Shown: positions 49,569 to 61,410 of the stretch, one piece after another | How positions within the stretch are numbered: position 1 is the stretch's first letter | How the letters are laid out: the number at the start of each line of letters is the position of its first letter | Origin: Skeletonema tropicum | Taxonomy: Eukaryota > Bacillariophyta > Thalassiosirophyceae > Thalassiosirales > Thalassiosiraceae | DNA length: 64,000 nucleotides | Reading direction: 5' to 3' | Assembly: GCA_037178625.1 (NCBI GenBank) | Contig: CM074130.1 | Coordinates: 2,418,001 to 2,482,000, forward strand | Position numbers and translations under genes: made by a program | Notes under the pieces: model-generated | The model's database searches: none | Seen by the model: only the letters and a program-made list of their open reading frames with translations | What the model was told of the DNA's origin: nothing

Positions 49569-52403
49569 ATGCTAGCAGGCTCTCCGCAAAAAGGACGGCG
49601 CCGCCGTCTAATAAATGGAGTTAAAAGTGCTTTCGGTGACAACACATATGCCGCCATCGAAGAGAGCAGCAGTAGTCGCGACGTGAGGAAACGAATGATT
49701 AGAAAATCTTCCTCATCTTCTTCTCGTAACAATACTGCAGCGCTGTTCCAGCCAACATTTGATGCAACTTCTGAAGAGCACGGTTACCGCATCGATGTCG
49801 CGAAGGATGGTTCTATGATCACTGCCGTGCCTATTCATAATGATAATAAAAACCCTCAGCAACGAAGTGCGGCAGCAGCTGTGCGACGGCAGGCATCTCC
49901 AAATGCACGTCTTGTGTCCACCAATAATTGTAATATAAATCAAACACCATCTACGCATGCATTGCAGGATGCCAGGGGGAACCAAAGACAAAAAATGAAG
50001 AGAGTGAGACCGACCACAACGACAAATCCATCGCCTACAAAGACACATCAGCATCAACCGTCACCATTGAAAGGGGAACGTAGAAGTTCCAAAGTTACTT
50101 GGGACTTGGATGAACCACAGTCTACCACGCAACAGTCGACAAATGTACATACAAATTCAAGTATTGATGATGAAATAAGCTTTGGCAGCTTTCCAATTTT
50201 GAGTGACCATAATTTTGGTGACGACGTAGTAGCTAATGAAGGTGCCGCTAAGCAGACGAAAACAATTCAGAGCAATGACCACACAAAACTAGATGGGAAT
50301 CATACAGATGGGGATGTTACATCATTTGAAGTATCTCTACAACGACGAATGGAGGAAATCGAGTCTCGACGAGCTGAACTTAAGAAAGCAATGTCACATA
50401 AAGATTTGATGAAAGGAACACTCGTTAGTGCATTTGATCAAAACTTGGAAAAGAATAGAAAACAAATGACATCCTTGGAAGACGAATTGAAAACGATTCG
50501 TTGGCATTTATCTCTTGAACAACACGAACAAGATAAGAATGGAAGCAAAGAGTTGTTACAGCAAAAAATGCGAGATAATGATGCTGCTGTAAGTATAAGT
50601 AATCAAGCCGAAGATCCAATACCCGCTTTCGATTTAGAATCGGTTGGTGATCCGAGTATAACGGCTGACACTGATTCTGTTGCTAATCTGTTCGGCAAGG
50701 GAAAGGCAGGACAGATGACGAAGAAGAAAGGATTGGATCCACCAGCACGCCCAAGTCCAAGTCCACCTACCGATGAAGAAAGTATAGGAAATAATCAATC
50801 TTACAATTTAGAAAGGAGGCACCCTATGGGATCAAGAGTATCTGCGAAAGATAAAAGGGAGAAAAAGGGAGGTATTTTTCTGAAGAAACCTATTCCAATG
50901 CATCCATCATCCCATGGCTCTGACCCACGTAAGAAACAAATGAAGCAGACTAGGCTGAATGGTCAGGCCCCGCCGCCAAGGCCGACGAAATCGTCACCGA
51001 AAACTGTCCAATTCAATATACCACGCGGATCTGAAGATATCACATATGAGAATGATTCAATCGACAACTTGTCTACTGACTTTATAGCGACTAACATGCA
51101 CGATAATGACGGTGATGATTTTTCTTGGCAGGGAGAGCATTTTGATGTCGATATGTACGATGATCAAAATGGTGGACTGGTATCCAGCGAGCATCACGAC
51201 ATTTATCAATGGAAAGACAATAAACGCCACGTTGTGACATCCGAGCACTATGTTAGAGAAGAACATCACCATCGTGATCGAAATGAAAGGCAAGGTCAGA
51301 GTCAAGGGTTTGATGGAAACAGAGGTGTGTCGTCAGCTTCGGTTGAATCCGATCTTGATCTCAGTTTTGTCCATGCAGTCGCTGCTGTAGTGATACAGAC
51401 TGCTGTTCGGAGATTTCTTGCAGAACTTGTGGCCGAGGAAAGACGATATGCAGTCCAAGTGATTCAATCTGCTGCAATAAATTGGATGGATCGCCGTTAT
51501 AGCCAACCAGGACCACCCAGTAGTCCTGGATATTATGCCGCTCCTATATCTCACAATCACAATGCTCACATACCACAGTATAGAATCCCTCAACAAAGAA
51601 TCAAACGCGTCATGTTCAGAGATGAGTATGAAGATGTTTCTAATTTTGCAGCAATTGAAATACAAAGATGCTTTCGCGGCTGGTTGACACGGGACACCCT
51701 TGCAGTGGATGATTTCGCCGCTACGACAATCCAACGCGTCTTCCGTGGGTGGTGGATGAGAGAAACAATGGAAGTTGACAGGTTCTGCGCCACCGAAATT
51801 CAGCGCGTCGTCAGGGGGCATCTTTGCAGGATGAATTACATCTATGATCTATACTGCATCACGGTAGCACAGTCAGTTTGCAGGCGCTTCCTTGCGTTCA
51901 ACAAATCAGCAGTTCGCTTAGCAAACGTGCTTTACATCCAAGCAATATATCGTGGCTACATTGTTCGCTCCAACCTGTCGCGATACGTGAATGAAGGCCA
52001 GGAGGTTGCAGCTACGTTGATTCAAACACAGTGGAGATGTTATGATGCACAAATGAATTACATAAACACTCTTGCTGACATCTTGATTGTTCAAAGTGTT
52101 GCCAGGCGATGGCTGACTCTCAGGAGACAGGATGTGAAGAATTGGAACATGAGCAAACGGAAACAACCCTCTGCAGCAATATATGGGCGCAATCAACTAT
52201 CGATGAATCCACGTCCTGGGTCGCGGAATGATGCACATGAAGTTTGGAAAGAGCATCGATTAAAGATTGTCGCAAAGAAACAAGTTTATACAAATCAATA
52301 CCCGGAAGCATTCAGTGACATTGTCGAAGATGTTAGACTTTTCGACGAAAATACATCAGAGACTAGTGATTTTCTTCAGCATTGGAGAGGACGTAGATCC
52401 TGA
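49569..52403 (+). CDS. IQ-motif repeat protein (calmodulin-binding scaffold)
   Basis: 944 aa, one frame with no breaks over 2.8 kb. Residues 1-250 are basic and disordered. A coiled coil lies near 254-320 (QRRMEEIESRRAELKKAM). At least seven IQ-type motifs follow: VIQTAVRRFLAEL near 600, IEIQRCFRGWLTRD near 695, TIQRVFRGWWMRE near 718, EIQRVVRGHLCRM near 740, VAQSVCRRFLAF near 765, YIQAIYRGYIVRS near 787, and ILIVQSVARRWLTL near 840. It should bind calmodulin or centrin-like proteins. Without a motor or GAP domain its cellular role is unknown. Confidence 0.8.
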   Translation: MLAGSPQKGRRRRLINGVKSAFGDNTYAAIEESSSSRDVRKRMIRKSSSSSSRNNTAALFQPTFDATSEEHGYRIDVAKDGSMITAVPIHNDNKNPQQRSAAAAVRRQASPNARLVSTNNCNINQTPSTHALQDARGNQRQKMKRVRPTTTTNPSPTKTHQHQPSPLKGERRSSKVTWDLDEPQSTTQQSTNVHTNSSIDDEISFGSFPILSDHNFGDDVVANEGAAKQTKTIQSNDHTKLDGNHTDGDVTSFEVSLQRRMEEIESRRAELKKAMSHKDLMKGTLVSAFDQNLEKNRKQMTSLEDELKTIRWHLSLEQHEQDKNGSKELLQQKMRDNDAAVSISNQAEDPIPAFDLESVGDPSITADTDSVANLFGKGKAGQMTKKKGLDPPARPSPSPPTDEESIGNNQSYNLERRHPMGSRVSAKDKREKKGGIFLKKPIPMHPSSHGSDPRKKQMKQTRLNGQAPPPRPTKSSPKTVQFNIPRGSEDITYENDSIDNLSTDFIATNMHDNDGDDFSWQGEHFDVDMYDDQNGGLVSSEHHDIYQWKDNKRHVVTSEHYVREEHHHRDRNERQGQSQGFDGNRGVSSASVESDLDLSFVHAVAAVVIQTAVRRFLAELVAEERRYAVQVIQSAAINWMDRRYSQPGPPSSPGYYAAPISHNHNAHIPQYRIPQQRIKRVMFRDEYEDVSNFAAIEIQRCFRGWLTRDTLAVDDFAATTIQRVFRGWWMRETMEVDRFCATEIQRVVRGHLCRMNYIYDLYCITVAQSVCRRFLAFNKSAVRLANVLYIQAIYRGYIVRSNLSRYVNEGQEVAATLIQTQWRCYDAQMNYINTLADILIVQSVARRWLTLRRQDVKNWNMSKRKQPSAAIYGRNQLSMNPRPGSRNDAHEVWKEHRLKIVAKKQVYTNQYPEAFSDIVEDVRLFDENTSETSDFLQHWRGRRS

Positions 52404-52474
52404 ATGTCATATAAAAAATGCAAGTCATACAGTATTACTTCCATTATTGACCCTTATGCTAATTTTGCTCCTTT

Positions 52475-53383
52475 TCATTTCTTGCATCGAAACGTTAGAG
52501 AGATACGGTACCCTCTCTTGACGATTGTTCCACCAGACAGATCGTTACCGCATATACCACTCTCAGTTATTTCCTCGAATACGCCTTCAGAGATTTCATG
52601 GGTGTGCTCCAAATAAGCATCATCTCGGAAGACGATTAAAGAACCACTACCATGCAGAATTATGTCTAGCTTCTGCTGATTATTCAGTGTAGGTTCACAA
52701 TTCTCTTGTGCGGCGTAGTGCTGCCTCGGCCGCAGCTTGAAAATCACGTCAGATCCGCCCAAAGAGATTGTCGCTGTACAAGAATCGTATGCTGGACCAT
52801 CAGTGTGTGGCATTATTCCTTCCCCAGGTTGATACTCGTTGATTAGCACATGATTCGGCGGGTTAGAAGATGGGAAGGCTCCTATGCTGACCAAAGTAGT
52901 TGACATACGCTGCAGAATGGGAGGAAGCTCGTAAGTTGAAAGTGTTCCATCAAACAATGCCACTTTCCTACGGGCGTGCTTCAGCCGCGTCCATTTCCCA
53001 TTGTGTTTTAATGACATCTCCTCCTCAGTCAACCCCTTATTTGTATCACCTGTTTGTAAATAATCTGGTATTGTTTGAAGCCAAGCCATGGTCTCATCAC
53101 GCACTTTGGGAGACAAAAATTGTTCTGCGTAAAGAACAGTGTCAATGTTGGAATCAGACTGTATTTGATGAATATCTTCTGATAGCATGTGCTGCGGCAA
53201 TAACGTCTCAAATGGTGTCAAATCGCAAACGTTTTGCTGCGGCAGGCGATCTTTACTCGCAGCAATAAATGATGATGAAGTAATTTCATTTTTTGTCACT
53301 GCAACGCTGTCGTCCGCCTTGGTTGTTGAACGAATACGCTGGCGCTCCCGACGCCGAAGCTCCCGAAAGTCAATGGTCGCCAT
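52475..53383 (-). CDS. ALKBH6: ALKBH6-like 2-oxoglutarate/Fe(II) dioxygenase
   Basis: 302 aa from ATG 53383. The jelly-roll core has NHVLINEYQPGEGIMPHTDG with the HxD iron ligands (near 193), ATISLGGSDVIF, LEHTHEI with the distal His (near 258) and RGYRISLTFR with the 2-oxoglutarate-binding Arg pair. The N terminus is basic (FRELRRRERQRIR). ALKBH6 acts on nucleic acid or protein; the substrate is not settled. The start is chosen at the ATG; the frame opens further upstream without one. It converges with the IQ gene, leaving only 71 bases between their stops. Confidence 0.87.
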   Translation of the reverse strand: MATIDFRELRRRERQRIRSTTKADDSVAVTKNEITSSSFIAASKDRLPQQNVCDLTPFETLLPQHMLSEDIHQIQSDSNIDTVLYAEQFLSPKVRDETMAWLQTIPDYLQTGDTNKGLTEEEMSLKHNGKWTRLKHARRKVALFDGTLSTYELPPILQRMSTTLVSIGAFPSSNPPNHVLINEYQPGEGIMPHTDGPAYDSCTATISLGGSDVIFKLRPRQHYAAQENCEPTLNNQQKLDIILHGSGSLIVFRDDAYLEHTHEISEGVFEEITESGICGNDLSGGTIVKRGYRISLTFRCKK

Positions 53384-53560
53384 AACAACAAAATATTGCA
53401 CTATGTAAAATATTATTTGCTTTCAACTCGGGCTTGCAAATTGAAAGGATACGTCGATGTGGATAGATGTGGATGAACAATGTGTTTGCTTGGTGCTTGG
53501 ATTGCAGGTTGCTGGTAGACTGAAGTTTGTGGCAATAAAAGCAAGCAAAACGCCAAAGAG

Positions 53561-53642
53561 CGACACTAGCAGGATTCGAACCTACGCGGCGAGACGCCAG
53601 TAGATTTCGAATCTACCTCCTTAACCACTCGGACATAGTGTC
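53561..53642 (-). tRNA. tRNA-Ser (CGA)
   Basis: 82 nt on the minus strand. Acceptor stem GACACTA / TAGTGTC with discriminator G; A-box TGTCCGAGTGGTTAAGG; anticodon stem GTAGA / TCTAC with loop TTCGAAA giving anticodon CGA; a long variable arm GGCGTCTCGCC typical of serine; T-arm with GGTTCGAATCC. No intron. Confidence 0.93.
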
Positions 53643-54544
53643 GTCTTCGTGCCAATGTAAGGAAAAATATTATATATAAATACTACAAACCTGATGACCT
53701 ACATGAACTAACCGGTATCCTCGCCTCTCGTGTTGATAATATTTGAGACTTGAGACCCACTGGCATAAAGCACTGGAAGCTGAAGAAGCAAATTTGTTGG
53801 AAAGATCAGGAGGAGCGTATTCAGTAACTTCATAGATTTGCAGTGGTCCAAGTCAGCGTTGTGTTGGCTTGGTCTGTGAGGTTGGCAGCTGACGAGTACA
53901 TGGAACTGACCTACCTAATAAGAATCAAACTATGTTCAGGTGAATAGGTTAAAGGTGTAAGAATAACGAATGTATCAACTGAATAAACAATTATTGGCTA
54001 TGCACAAGTGAACGAGGCATTTAACAGAATGACCTGGGATGAAACTGCCCCTAGGAACGCGAGGCAAGAGATGGAAGATCTCAAAAATGAAGGTCTGGAG
54101 CAGGCCATGAAACATCTTGGTCAAATTGGGTTACTAAATACCCATGAAAGAATTCCAGTATCCGTGAAAGGTTGGAGAATCTACTGACATTAGAAGGCCA
54201 GCTACTACTCCATTCACGTCATTGAGTAAATACAACACGTGAAGCAATCAAACGCACTCTAAAGTTTAGGCAAACGTCCTGGAAATAGTGAAAAAAGGGG
54301 TTATCTGGAAAAACAAAAAGAAATCAACCTCCCAGAAAACATTTGATTAAATGGCAAATAGAATACCTGCCTCCTTCAAACAAATTTGAATATCAAACAA
54401 CTATGCGTTCACAAACAAGCTGATTCAATTGAACAACACGGAAAAATGTAGCGAAAAATTGTGATAGCAAAAAAAAGCAATTAAATTTAATCACTTATAC
54501 AAAAAAAGGAGACTGTTTTAAAGACAAAATTCCTGCGTATTTAT
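53643..54544. other. Gene-poor AT-rich stretch before the satellite
   Basis: About 900 bases. One short frame, 54029-54187 (52 aa, MTWDETAPRNARQEMEDL...), is hydrophilic and protein-like and stays open some 45 bases upstream of its ATG; it may be an exon or gene remnant. I cannot join it to anything. The rest shows no signal. Confidence 0.35.
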
Positions 54545-57500
54545 TTGATATTTGTGCTGCAAGCCAGTTCTAGTGCGACCTTCTCAGATCAGCTACATCG
54601 TAGTAGCATCGCTTCTAAGAACGCAATCCGTCTGAGCAGTGCAAATGAGCTTGTATAGAATCGCCACCATGTATATGGGCCACTAGAAGCGAATCGGCTC
54701 ATGCGCATATTCACGATGGTATACACAATATCATGATATTTGTGTTGCCGGCCAGCTCTTGTGAGACCACTGTGGTGCTGCTGGCCATCCCACACTGGAC
54801 CTGAGCTTGTCTAGTATCACCGCCGACTAGAATGGGCCACTAGCAGCGGCTCATGTCCATACTGACGGCGATAGATACGATTTGGTTCAATGTGGTGCTG
54901 CAGGCCAGCCCACACTGGACCTCTCAGATCAACTCCGAGACTGTAGCATCGCTTCTACAGGCGCAAAAAGTCTGAGCAGTACAAATGAGCTTGCCTAGTA
55001 TCACCCCCGACTAGAATGGGCCACTAGCAGCGGCTCATGCCCATACTGACGGCGATAGATACGATTTGGTTGAATATGGTGCTGCTGGCAGCTCCGACAC
55101 TATAGCATCGCTTCTACGGATGCCAAACATCTGAGCAGTACAAATGAGCTTGTCTAGTATCACCGCCGACTAGAATGGGCCACTAGCAGCGGCTCATGTC
55201 CATACCGACGGCGATAGATACTATTTGGTTGAATGTGGTGCTGCAGGCAAGCCCACACTGGACCTCTCAGATCAGCTACGAGACTGTAGCATCGCTACTA
55301 CAGGCGCAAAAAGTCTAAGCAGTACAAATGAGCTTGCCTAGTATCACCGCCGACTAGAATGGGCCACTAGCAGCGGCTCATGCCCATACTGACGGCGATA
55401 GATACGATTTAGTTGAATATGGTGCTGCTGGCCAGCCCACACCCACACTGGACCTCTCAGATCAGCTCCGAGACTGTAGCATCGCTTCTACAGGCGCAAA
55501 AAGTCTAAGCAGTACAAATGAGCTTGTCTAGTATCACCGCCGACTAGAATGGGCCACTAGCAGTGGCTCATGTCCATACTGACGGCGATAGATACGATTT
55601 GGTACAATATGGTGCTGCTGCCCAGCCCATTCTGGACCTCTCAGATCAGCTACGAGACTGTAGCGTTGCTTCTACGGATGCCAAACATCTGAGCAGTACA
55701 AATGAGCTTGTCTAGTATCACCGCCGACTAGAATGGGCCACTAGCAGCGGCTCATGCCCATACCGACGGCGATAGATACGATTTGGTTGAATATGGTGCT
55801 GCTGGCCAGCCCATTCTGGACCTCTCAGATCAGATACGAGACTGTAGCATCGCTTCTACGGATGCCAAACATCTGAGCAGTACAAATGAGCTTGCCTAGT
55901 ATCACCGCCGACTAGAATGGGCCAGTAGCAGCGGCTCATGCCCATACCGACGGCGATAGATACGATTTGGTTGAATATGGTGCTGCAGGCCAGCCCACAC
56001 TGGACCTCTCAGATCAGCTACGAGACTGTAGCATCGCTTCTACAGGCGCAAAAAGTCTGAGCAGTACGAATAAGCTTGCCTAGTATCACCGCCGACTAGA
56101 ATGGGCCACTAGCAGCGGCTCATGTCAATACTGACGGCGATAGATACGATTTAGTTGAATATGGTGCTGCTGGCCAGCCCACACTGGACCTCTCAGATCA
56201 GCTCCGAGACTGTAGCATCGCTTCAACAGACGTTCCTCATCGGAGCAGTACAAATGAGCTTGTCTAGTATCACCGCCGACTAGAATGGGCCACTAGCAGC
56301 AGCTCATGCCCATACTGACGGCGATAGATACTATTTGGTTGAATATAGTGCTGCAGGCCAGCCCACACTGGACCTCTCAGATCAGCTACGAGACTGTAGC
56401 ATCGCTTCTACAGGCGCAAAAAGTCTAAGCAGTACAAATGAGCTTGTCTAGTATCACCCCCGACTAGAATGGGCCACTAGCAGCGGCTCATGTCCATACT
56501 GACGGCGATAGATACGATTTGGTTGAATATGGTGCTGCTGGCCAGCCCACACTGGACCTCTCAGATCAGCTACAAGACTTTAGCGTTGCTTCTACGGATG
56601 CCAAACATCTGAGCAGTACAAATGAGCTTGTCTAGTATCACCGCCGACTAGAATGGGCCACTAGCAGCGGCTCATGTCCATACTGACGGCGATAGATAAG
56701 ATTTGGTACAATATGGTGCTGCTGGCCAGCCCATTCTGGACCTCTCAGATCAGCTACGAGACTGTAGCATCGCTTCTACGGATGCCAAACATCTGAGCAG
56801 TACAAAGCTTGTCTAGTATCACCGCCGACTAGAATGGGCCACTAGCAGCAGCTCATGCCCATACTGACGGCGATAGATAAGATTTGGTTGAATATGGTGC
56901 TGCTGGCCAGCCAATTCTGGACCACTCAGATCAGCTACGAGACTGTAGCATCGCTTCTACGGATGCCAAACATCTGAGCAGTACAAATGAGCTTGTCTAG
57001 TATCACCGCCGACTAGAATGGGCCAGTAGCAGCAGCTCATGTCCATACTGACGGCAATAGATACGATTTGGTCGAGACTGTAGCATCGCTTCTACAGGCG
57101 CAAAAAGTCTAAGCAGTACAAATGAGCTTGTCTAGTATCACCGCCGACTAGAATGGGCCACTAGCAGCGGCTCATGTCCATACTGACGGCGATAGATACG
57201 ATTTGGTACAATATGGTGCTGCTGGCCAGCCCATTCTGGACCTCTCAGATCAGCTCCGAGACTGTAGCATCGCTTCTACGGATGCCAAACATCTGAGCAG
57301 TACAAATGAGCTTGTCTAGTATCACCGCCGACTAGAATGGGCCACTAGCAGCGGCTCATGCCCATACTGACGGCGATAGATACGATTTGGTTGAATATGG
57401 TGCTGCAGGCCAGCCCATTCTGGACCTCTCAGATCAGCTCCGAGACTGTAGCATCGCTTCTACAGGCGCAAAAAGTCTGAGCAGTACAAATGAGCTTGTC

Positions 57501-58225
57501 TAGTATCACCGCCGACTAGAATGGGCCACTAGCAGCGGCTCATGTCCATACTGACGGCGATAGATACGATTTAGTTGAATATGGTGCTGCTGGCCAGCCC
57601 ACACTGGACCTCTCAGATCAGCTCCGAGACTGTAGCATCGCTTCAACAGACGTTCCTCATCGGAGCAGTACAAATGAGCTTGTCTAGTATCACCGCCGAC
57701 TAGAATGGGCCACTAGCAGCGGCTCATGCCCATACTGACGGCGATAGATACTATTTGGTTGAATATATTGCTGCAGGCCAGCCCACACTGGACCTCTCAG
57801 ATCAGCTCCGAGACTGTAGCATCGCTTCTACAGGCGCAAAAAGTCTGAGCAGTACAAATGAGCTTGTCTAGTATCACCGCCGACTAGAATGGGCCAGTAG
57901 CAGCGGCTCATGCCCATACCGACGGCGATAGATACGATTTGGTTGAATATGATGCTGCTGGCCAGCCCACACTGGACCTCTCAGATCAGCTCCGAGTCTT
58001 TAGAAGCTTTCTACGGACGTTAGCCGTCTGATCAGTACAAATGAGCTCGTCTAATATCACCGCCGACTAGAATGGGCCACTAGGAGTGGCTCATGTCCAT
58101 ACCGACGGCGATAGATACGATTTGGTACAATGTGGTGCTGATATCTCTCAGATCAGTTACATCGTAGTAGCATCGCTTCTAACAATGCAAATAATCTTAG
58201 CAGTGCATATGTGCTTGTACAGTAG
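54545..58225. repeat. Satellite array, about 20 units of ~183 bp
   Basis: Head-to-tail copies, each with the core GTCTAGTATCACCGCCGACT and GACGGCGATAGATACGATTT. Spacings I measured range from 160 to 191 bases, mostly 183-184. Units differ in one block: GATGCCAAACATCTGAGC, GGCGCAAAAAGTCTGAGC or GACGTTCCTCATCGGAGC. A run of four units (55.85-56.5 kb) recurs at 57.27-57.9 kb with an offset of 1420 bases. The outermost units are the most divergent and resemble each other (ACATCGTAGTAGCATCGCTT). No protein is encoded. Confidence 0.92.
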
Positions 58226-59248
58226 TTTGTTGGTTAGTCTATCGAAGCAGATCGTTACTGTCATTTCTCTTGAAACTGTTGGCGTTCTGTCAGTCTGTCG
58301 TTGACAGAAATACCCTAAGTGCAATCAAATAATGTCGAACTTTCAAACCTACCAATGCCAATTGAGCAGAGGAGTGAACTAACAATAATAGCTTAGAAAA
58401 TTTCTTAATGAACTAACAAAGCAACCTGGACGCACGGACGGGAATGGAAGGCTTCATTCACAGCAGCAGCGATGTGCACTACTGGTGACAAAGCAAGAGA
58501 AGCAAATCTGTAGAAAGAGTCGGAAGTCGGAACAGACTGACGAACAGCACCGGAAAGAGCTGTTACAAATTACGAGCACTCGTAAGTAGATAAAGAAGAG
58601 AAGAATAGAGTAAGTGACCAGAAAGGGAAAGAGCATGCACGAAGGTGGAAGAATGCCATTTGAAGCAAAGCAGAACAGCGAGAGAGAAGGTACTCTAGGT
58701 AGGAGTCGTGAGCCGATTCTGAATCCACCGCTGCCCTTGTTCGTCTTTTCCCAGACTGTGGGGTTGGCCGTAAAGAATCTGCTGATCATATGCGAAAGTC
58801 GTACCACTGAGCAGCCAAGTATCAGTGGTACGACTTTCGCATATGATCAGCAGAATCATATACATAAGTCTGTGCAATGTTGTATTGATCATGCTTTTTT
58901 GCATTTACATATCTTTTTTGCGTACCGAAGAGTATTCATGACCGCTAATATATAGAAATCTTCTATTTCCTTTCTAAAGTTTCTCACTTCGCTCGTCTTC
59001 CTCAAGCCAATGATAAAATTTAATAGTTAGGAGGAAGGAGTAAATCTCTCTGCGACTGTTGAGAAAAGCAAACAACTCAATCAAGGCACAGACATCAAAA
59101 GCTTTCTGTTCCATAATATAAAAGCTAAGATCTTCTTAGGAAAGAAGTAACAAAAAGAGGAGCCAAAATCTCTCCTCAGCCTCGCCCTGCTTAAGAGGGT
59201 GAGGGCGGGCTGTGCGTGAGGAAAAGACCCTGTCCCCAAAAAGGGGAT
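58226..59248. other. Intergenic stretch with a perfect hairpin
   Basis: About 1 kb between the satellite and tRNA-Val. The hairpin at 58778-58854 is the only structure seen. Open frames here overlap the hairpin or satellite edge and have no coding character. Confidence 0.4.
58778..58854. repeat. Perfect 33-bp inverted repeat with 11-nt loop
   Basis: Arms 58778-58810 and 58822-58854 are exact complements (left arm begins TCTGCTGATCATATGCG), separated by GCAGCCAAGTA. Pairing continues outward with some mismatches. A transcript would fold into a strong hairpin like a small-RNA precursor; a small palindromic insertion is the main rival. Confidence 0.9.
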
Positions 59249-59322
59249 TACAGAGACCGAGAGTCGAACTCGGGACCTCAGCCGTGTGAAGGCCGCGTCA
59301 TAACCAACTAGACCATCCCTGC
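59249..59322 (-). tRNA. tRNA-Val (CAC)
   Basis: 74 nt on the minus strand. Acceptor GCAGGGA pairs with TCTCTGT (ending in a G-U), discriminator A; A-box TGGTCTAGTTGG; anticodon stem CGGCC / GGCTG with loop TTCACAC giving anticodon CAC; T-arm with GAGTTCGACTC. No intron. It sits about 1 kb beyond the satellite array. Confidence 0.9.
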
Positions 59323-60462
59323 ATGCCGTTAGCGTGTCAAAATTTGCATACATTAATTATGTGAAACACCCCCACGACCAACAATAAACCACTTCGCCTA
59401 ACACCAACATCTTGTCGCTTGATCGCACCAATGCATTTGCTGATGGTTATTGCTGGTGCGGCTTCGGCGTACATTAGTGTAGAAGGACTGCCTTCATTTA
59501 TATTTTGTGGAGAGATGAGAATTCGATGATTTTGACATCCGTCGATGTGTTTTACATTATTGAATAATTGGGTCAATCATCACGCATCCAAAGCAAACAT
59601 CACAGCCCCATTTGATATTATAAGTATATAGACAAACATTGGGGCGCTTCTTAGGATGTATATGGTCAAAATAATGCATAATTATTCAATTTTACTTGTT
59701 TCTTCATGTGCACTCAAAATTTTACAAAAAAATGGCTTAGCATCGACTACCATAAAATAGTGGATATTAACCGAATCTGACCAAACCAAGCAGCGGAATC
59801 ATCACCAAGTGAGTGAAGTGAAGGATGGTGGCGGTAGCATCAAAACATTGGTAGTGTTGGTGTAGTAGCATGATGTAGCCTATATATGATGTAGAAGGTG
59901 GCAATCGCATGGTTGAGGGTTGAATTTTTGCGCGAAAGTGATTTAATTCCTACCGTAGAGTCCGATACATTTTCTACGTTGCGCAATTTTTCACGCAAAA
60001 ATACTTCGGTATCGAGACGAGACCTCCCCAAACCATCCCTGCTGCGCGTGCCAAGAAGCAAGAAGTGCCAAACAGGTAATTTGCATACATCATTTGTACT
60101 AGCCTCGCTGACGCTCGTCTAGCCGCTGCGCGGGTTTTCTAAATAAGAGAGGAGGCACCGGCTATCTACTACGATATTGATTGTGTCTACTTATATACAT
60201 AGCAGTATTCAAATAGTACGTTATGTAACACTTTAATAATTATGTAATAAAGGTTGTACATTGCCTTCTACGAATGCTGTGTAGTGATTACTGAGACACG
60301 GTTGGGAGAATATTGATTTATGTGAGAGGGATTATCTATGAAGAGGTTTAATGTGAACCACATCATTTCTGACACTCACACATCAACTGTACCCTTACTA
60401 AAAATTAGAACCCTATTTCTTGACACTCCACATCACACGTCCAAAGAAAGAGTCGATCGAAA
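59323..60462. other. Gene-poor stretch
   Basis: About 1.1 kb. Short frames only. Around 59930-60000 two TTGCGC/CACGCAAAAA-type blocks form a loose inverted repeat. No gene supported. Confidence 0.4.
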
Positions 60463-60612
60463 ATGCCCGTGAAGGCCAAAGGACACGCCAAAGGGCCCGG
60501 ACCGACCGAACGACTTAGCTCCTCTCATAATTTAGATAGCCCAAGCATCGATTTACGTGACGGGCTGTATAGTAAGGATGGAAAGATCTGCATTATGTGG
60601 AAGCGCCAATGA
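60463..60612 (+). CDS. Short open frame, 49 aa, uncertain
   Basis: MPVKAKGHAKGPGPTERL followed by SIDLRDGLYSKDGKICIMWKRQ, then TGA. The start is lysine-rich and the rest looks protein-like. If the T of the stop is skipped (CAA t GAA) it continues ELKEAFWDIQ, then stops again. It may be the first exon of a damaged gene or chance. Confidence 0.25.
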   Translation: MPVKAKGHAKGPGPTERLSSSHNLDSPSIDLRDGLYSKDGKICIMWKRQ

Positions 60613-61410
60613 ACTCAAGGAAGCGTTTTGGGACATTCAATAAATGCTGTGACTAGTTTATCTTTGATCTTCTTACCGCAGAAGGAAGTGCCAAGTCATT
60701 ATGGCTAGTTATCTAGTGGGCAACAAATTGGGATTCATATTTTCCAAAATAACAATTGGTCAACTTGCATTGGGACTCTCTCGACATGACAATACCGTTG
60801 TTCTGCAGGATTACCAGTAGAATCCGACTCGATACGGAAGGTGGAAGGTGGCGACTGCAAGCGCTTGGATTATCGTGGATGCGATCAACCAGTGTTACTT
60901 TCAGTTTGTGTCGTTGGAAGTGGTGTAGTGGGTGCAGAGGATGGAAATGTAGCTATCGAAATTGGGCAGCAGCATCAAGGAGAGGCCTAGGTGATTGGTC
61001 ATCCTGGTTGAGTTTGCAAGTAATTCCTCTTGGCAGTTCTGGTGACTTTGTTAGTTTATGCGCCATGGTCATGACTGAATCATGATTCGTATATTCACTC
61101 GTCATGCATCATTGGCTGCATTTTCAGAAGTGTAAAGTCTTTCAATGATGCCGTTACTGAAGCCAAGGCTGTCCGTTCCACTGGCCCCTCGGCAGCGGAG
61201 ATTGCCAAACTTCCCAAGTGGGAAATGAATAGAAATGAATGCATGCATGGAGGGGGAGTACTTAGAAGTCAAAGTAAAGTAAATTCAAGTACTCGTAGAT
61301 ATCCATCCTATTACTAGAGCAATAATACACGTGCCACAGCCAGGTCCAGCAAGCAATATCACAGAGTGATTGCTGTCCACTTTGAACTATTACATAGGAG
61401 TAACAATTAA
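60613..61410. other. Gene-poor stretch with a short direct repeat
   Basis: About 800 bases, no supported gene. It includes the first copy (61358-61386) of a 29-base direct repeat whose second copy lies in the 3' end of the neighbouring gene. Confidence 0.4.

Noticed and set aside
54545..58225. Satellite as a CRISPR array
   Set aside because: Units are ~183 bp with continuous similarity, not short repeats with unique spacers, and the genome is eukaryotic.
58086..58304. 72-aa frame at the satellite's right edge
   Set aside because: It starts inside a repeat unit and has no coding features beyond a chance hydrophobic run.
59081..59353. Minus-strand frame around 59.2 kb
   Set aside because: It runs through tRNA-Val, so it is a by-product of that gene.
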